From positions 1 through 64,000 of the forward strand of contig JANXTA010000064.1 of assembly GCA_025356395.1 (NCBI GenBank): a stretch of DNA of 64,000 nt. Direction: 5' to 3'. The notes beneath the pieces were generated by a model, which saw only the letters and a list, made by a program, of their open reading frames with translations, made no database searches and had not been told where the DNA came from. A program made the position numbers and the translations under genes. The stretch is from Betaproteobacteria bacterium (lineage in GTDB: Bacteria; Pseudomonadota; Gammaproteobacteria; Burkholderiales; Burkholderiaceae_D). Shown in pieces: positions 61,081 to 64,000 of the stretch. How positions within the stretch are numbered: position 1 is the stretch's first letter; every line of letters begins with the position of its first letter.

Positions 61081-62271
61081 ATGACGCGTGAACGCAGGGT
61101 CGTCGTGCCCGGAGACTGGCTCGGATTGCTCGGAGGCGGACAGCTCGGCCGCATGTTCGCGATGGCCGCGCAGAGCCTCGGCTACCGCGTGGCGGTCCTC
61201 GACCCCGAGCGTGACGGACCAGCCGCCTCGGTCTGCGACGCGCACATCGAGGCCGACTACCTCGACGCGCCTGCGCTCGAGAGCCTGGCGCTGCAATGCT
61301 CGGCGGTCACGACCGAGTTCGAGAACGTGCCCGCGCAGAGCCTCGCCTTCCTCGCCGAGCATTGCTTCACGACGCCGTCGGCCGAGAGCGTGGCCGTCGC
61401 GCAGGACCGCATCGCGGAAAAAAGTTTCATCGGCTCCTGCGGCATCGCGGTCGTGCCGCACGCGGTGATCGAGTCCGCGTCCGATCTCGATGCGGCGCCC
61501 GACGATCTCTTCCCCGGCATCCTCAAGACGAGCCGGCTCGGCTACGACGGCAAGGGCCAGGCCCGCGTCGCGACGCGCGAGGAAGCGCAAGAAGCCTTCT
61601 CCGGCTTCGGCTCGATGTCGGCCGTGCTCGAGCAGCGCGTCGACCTCGCGTTCGAGGTCTCGGTTGTCGTCGCCCGCGGCGCGGACGGCGGCACCGCGAT
61701 CTACGCACCGGCCGAGAACCTGCATCGCAGCGGCATCCTCGCGGTCAGCACCGTGCCGTCGCCCTCGCTTGCTGCACCTTTGACCGCGGCGCTCGAAGCC
61801 GACGCGGTCGCTGCCACGCTGCGCATCGCGCATGCGCTCGACTACGTCGGCGTGCTGTGCGTTGAGTTCTTCGTCGTCAAGCGGGCCGAAGGCTTCGATC
61901 TCTACGTCAACGAGATCGCACCGCGCCCGCACAACAGCGGCCACTACACGATCGATGCCTGCATCACGAGCCAGTTCGCGCAGCAGGCGCGCATCGCGGC
62001 CGGACTGCCGCTCGGCGACACGCGTCGTCATGGCGCGTCCGTGATGCTCAACCTGCTCGGCGACCTGTGGTTCGACCACGACGGCGAACAGCGCGAGCCC
62101 GACTGGGTCGCGGTCTGCGGCTTCGCAGGCGCCAACCTCCATCTCTACGGTAAGCGCGAGGCGCGGCGCGGCCGAAAGATGGGCCACGTGACGATCGTGG
62201 CGGAACAGGCCACGGAGGCACAGCGCATCGCGCTCGAGATCGCCGATGTGCTCGGCATCGAACGCTGGTGA
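61081..62271 (+). CDS. purK: N5-CAIR synthetase
   Basis: A 396-residue ATP-grasp enzyme that carboxylates AIR. It has WLGLLGGGQLGRMFA at the N-terminus, TTEFENVP, LKTSRLGYDGKGQ (ATP site), an EVSVVVARG segment and the metal-binding NEIAPRPHNSGHYTID. It partners with PurE. It overlaps the next gene by GTGA. Confidence 0.96.
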   Translation: MTRERRVVVPGDWLGLLGGGQLGRMFAMAAQSLGYRVAVLDPERDGPAASVCDAHIEADYLDAPALESLALQCSAVTTEFENVPAQSLAFLAEHCFTTPSAESVAVAQDRIAEKSFIGSCGIAVVPHAVIESASDLDAAPDDLFPGILKTSRLGYDGKGQARVATREEAQEAFSGFGSMSAVLEQRVDLAFEVSVVVARGADGGTAIYAPAENLHRSGILAVSTVPSPSLAAPLTAALEADAVAATLRIAHALDYVGVLCVEFFVVKRAEGFDLYVNEIAPRPHNSGHYTIDACITSQFAQQARIAAGLPLGDTRRHGASVMLNLLGDLWFDHDGEQREPDWVAVCGFAGANLHLYGKREARRGRKMGHVTIVAEQATEAQRIALEIADVLGIERW

Positions 62272-63278
62272 TCCCGGTCGCGTTCGATGCGACGCTGAAC
62301 GACGCGCTCGACGCGGCCGCCGAACGTCTCGACCGTGGCCGGCTGGTGGCCTTCCCGACCGAGACGGTCTACGGGCTCGGCGCCGATGCGAGTCGGACCG
62401 ACGCGGTGCATCGCATCTTCGCGGCGAAGGGACGACCGAGCGATCACCCGCTCATCGTCCATCTCGCGATCCGCACCGATCCGCTGCAGTGGGCGCGCGA
62501 GATCCCGCCGCTGGCCGCACGCCTGATCGATCGCTTCTGGCCCGGGCCGTTGACGCTGATCCTGCCGAGACGCTCCGGGGTCGGCGAAGTCGCAGCGGGT
62601 GGACAGGATTCGATCGGACTGCGCTGTCCCTCGCATCCGGTCGCGCAGGAACTGCTGAGTCGTTACGCAACGCTGCGGCGGACCGGGCCCATCGGCATCG
62701 CGGGCCCCTCGGCCAATCGCTTCGGTCATGTCAGCCCGACCAGCGCACGGCACGTGTGCGACGAGTTCGGGGACCTCGCGCATGACCTCGGCGACGCCGG
62801 CATCCTGGTCGTCGATGGCGGTGACAGTGCGGTCGGCATCGAATCGACCATCGTCGACTGCACGCGCCTCGACCGCTTCGGTCCCGTGCTGCTGCGACCG
62901 GGCAGCGTGACCGCGACGATGATCGCGGAAGAGGTCGGCATCGAACTGCGCGACGCCGATCGCGAAGCGCCTCGTGCGTCCGGCACGCTCGCGTCGCACT
63001 ACGCGCCGAATACGCCGCTGCGTCTGGTCGATGCGAGCGACCTCGGAGCTGCGCCCGACGACGTGGTGGTGTGGGCCCACAGCGCAGCGGCGGCCGGTCA
63101 TCGGCATGAAGCACCATGCGATCCCGTGACCTATGCCCATCGGCTGTACGCGGCCCTGCGAACACTCGACGCGATGGGCGCCCGCGAGATCTGGATCGAG
63201 CGACCTCCGCCCACGGCCGAGTGGGCCGGCATCAACGATCGCCTGATGCGGGCCGCGGCAGCGCGGTCTTTCGACTGA
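62268..63278 (+). CDS. ywlC: L-threonylcarbamoyladenylate synthase, YwlC/Sua5 type
   Basis: A 336-residue two-domain protein. The N-terminal YrdC domain (about 10-205) has GRLVAFPTETVYGLGADA, KGRPSDHPLIVHL, FWPGPLTLILPR and GPSANRFGHVSPTSA. The C-terminal Sua5 domain has GTLASHYAPNTPLRLV. It makes threonylcarbamoyl-AMP for the t6A37 modification of ANN-decoding tRNAs. Start GTG 62268 is coupled to purK; this is the usual gene order in the group. Confidence 0.93.
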   Translation: MIPVAFDATLNDALDAAAERLDRGRLVAFPTETVYGLGADASRTDAVHRIFAAKGRPSDHPLIVHLAIRTDPLQWAREIPPLAARLIDRFWPGPLTLILPRRSGVGEVAAGGQDSIGLRCPSHPVAQELLSRYATLRRTGPIGIAGPSANRFGHVSPTSARHVCDEFGDLAHDLGDAGILVVDGGDSAVGIESTIVDCTRLDRFGPVLLRPGSVTATMIAEEVGIELRDADREAPRASGTLASHYAPNTPLRLVDASDLGAAPDDVVVWAHSAAAAGHRHEAPCDPVTYAHRLYAALRTLDAMGAREIWIERPPPTAEWAGINDRLMRAAAARSFD

Positions 63279-63381
63279 CTGGCTCTCAAGCGAATGCTTG
63301 CGAGTTTCTTCGCTCCCCGATGGAAGCGGTCCCGTGCTTTGTCCCCCAGCGTGCGCCACGGAAAGGCGCTGAGCCCAGCGT

Positions 63382-63894
63382 TCAGTCTCGACTTTGCACG
63401 CTGCCCGAGACGACTTCGCCCGTTTGAAAGTCTTCGATCCAGACGGCGGAGTCGACCGGTGAAAGTCGACCGTTCACCCGGTAGACGTGGTCCGGCGCTG
63501 GCGTGGACGAAACCGTCCCGTCGACACTCTGGTTCCTTCCATTGGCGCTCCTGACGATGCTGTCCATGGGTGCCAATTCGAGATATCGACCTGCGATGCG
63601 GACTTGGTACGGCTTGATCTGGACCGTGCGCACAATCATGTACGGGACGATGCCCGCGCCGGCTCCAAAGCCGATTCGTCCCGATTCGAAGACGGCATTC
63701 CTGACGTGCACACCGTCGAGCTCGAGGACCCCGAATGCCCGGGAGTTCGACTCATCGTCATCGGAAGTGACGCGGTTGTTGAGCTGCGCGGCAAGGGCGC
63801 CATTGATTGGCTTGGGGACGATCGACTGATTGGAGCACGCGGCGATGCCGAAGCTGGCGCTGAAGAGCAGAACGAAGCACTTCATCCGCGGCAT
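63382..63894 (-). CDS. Small lipoprotein, hypothetical
   Basis: A 170-residue protein with a lipoprotein signal (lipobox GIAAC, Cys at about residue 18) and a mature part rich in beta-strand-like segments (FGVLELDGVHVRNAVFES, YQVRIAGRYLELAPM). The C-terminus forms a short strand region (HVYRVNGRLSPVDSAVWIED). I do not recognise the family. ATG 63894 or 63885 are the likely starts; the longer frame lacks a signal at its front. It converges with ywlC. Confidence 0.7.
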   Translation of the reverse strand: MPRMKCFVLLFSASFGIAACSNQSIVPKPINGALAAQLNNRVTSDDDESNSRAFGVLELDGVHVRNAVFESGRIGFGAGAGIVPYMIVRTVQIKPYQVRIAGRYLELAPMDSIVRSANGRNQSVDGTVSSTPAPDHVYRVNGRLSPVDSAVWIEDFQTGEVVSGSVQSRD

Positions 63895-64000
63895 GACAGT
63901 CGAGGCGTGGTCATCGGAGATGAGTTCAGGGTTGCACAGCGGCAATGCCAATAGCTGCAACGATCTGGTTCGGTACGGTCGAGGACAAGACCATCAGCCG

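Overview
The window reads as chromosomal DNA of a GC-rich betaproteobacterium, most likely of the order Burkholderiales. The evidence is gene order as well as protein similarity: RNB-type ribonuclease, TonB-like protein, aroE and mtgA in a row (4.0-9.3 kb), and tkt-gapA-pgk-pyk ... fbaA ... purC ... purE-purK-Sua5/YwlC (34.8-63.3 kb). Both are arrangements I know from Burkholderiales. I see no rRNA, tRNA, CRISPR array, insertion sequence or phage gene, and the genus cannot be told from this stretch.

Layout. 0-3.1 kb is a small accessory patch: a LysR regulator, a decayed HigB-like toxin with an intact XRE antitoxin, a stand-alone chorismate-mutase domain, an orphan BrnA-like antitoxin, a small unknown protein and an internally deleted AIM24-family gene. 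3.2-4.0 kb is a broken lipoprotein gene. 4.0-9.3 kb is the ribonuclease/TonB/aroE/mtgA run. 9.4-15.4 kb holds a DMT exporter, MgtE, two SDR enzymes, a CDF metal exporter and an alpha/beta hydrolase. 15.6-19.4 kb is a paoABC-type molybdenum aldehyde oxidoreductase. 19.5-29.0 kb holds a UbiD decarboxylase, lytic transglycosylase, PLP aminotransferase, NADP malic enzyme with two broken genes attached, and a geranylgeranyl-reductase-like flavoprotein. 29.1-34.7 kb holds a broken secreted protein, a GH17-like enzyme, a barnase/barstar pair, YidB and RsmE. 34.8-41.4 kb is central carbon metabolism. 41.4-52.2 kb is a co-directional accessory block between pyk and fbaA with a nitric-oxide and low-oxygen flavour: NnrS, cupin, DUF488, Rieske-FAD oxidoreductase, DUF2945, YeaO-like, CBS, UDG-like, sdhC-sdhD-sdhB without sdhA, ferredoxin, trpS and a broken quinol NO reductase. 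52.3-63.3 kb returns to fbaA and purine synthesis, with a complete three-gene URC-type uracil catabolism cluster on the opposite strand. A small lipoprotein closes the window.

The main theme is gene decay confined to non-core genes. At least eight loci carry in-frame stops, frameshifts, a 7-bp tandem duplication or an internal deletion, while every central metabolic gene is open. The second theme is the pyk-fbaA block, which carries intact complex II membrane and iron-sulfur subunits but no flavoprotein, next to a ferredoxin and a tryptophanyl-tRNA synthetase.
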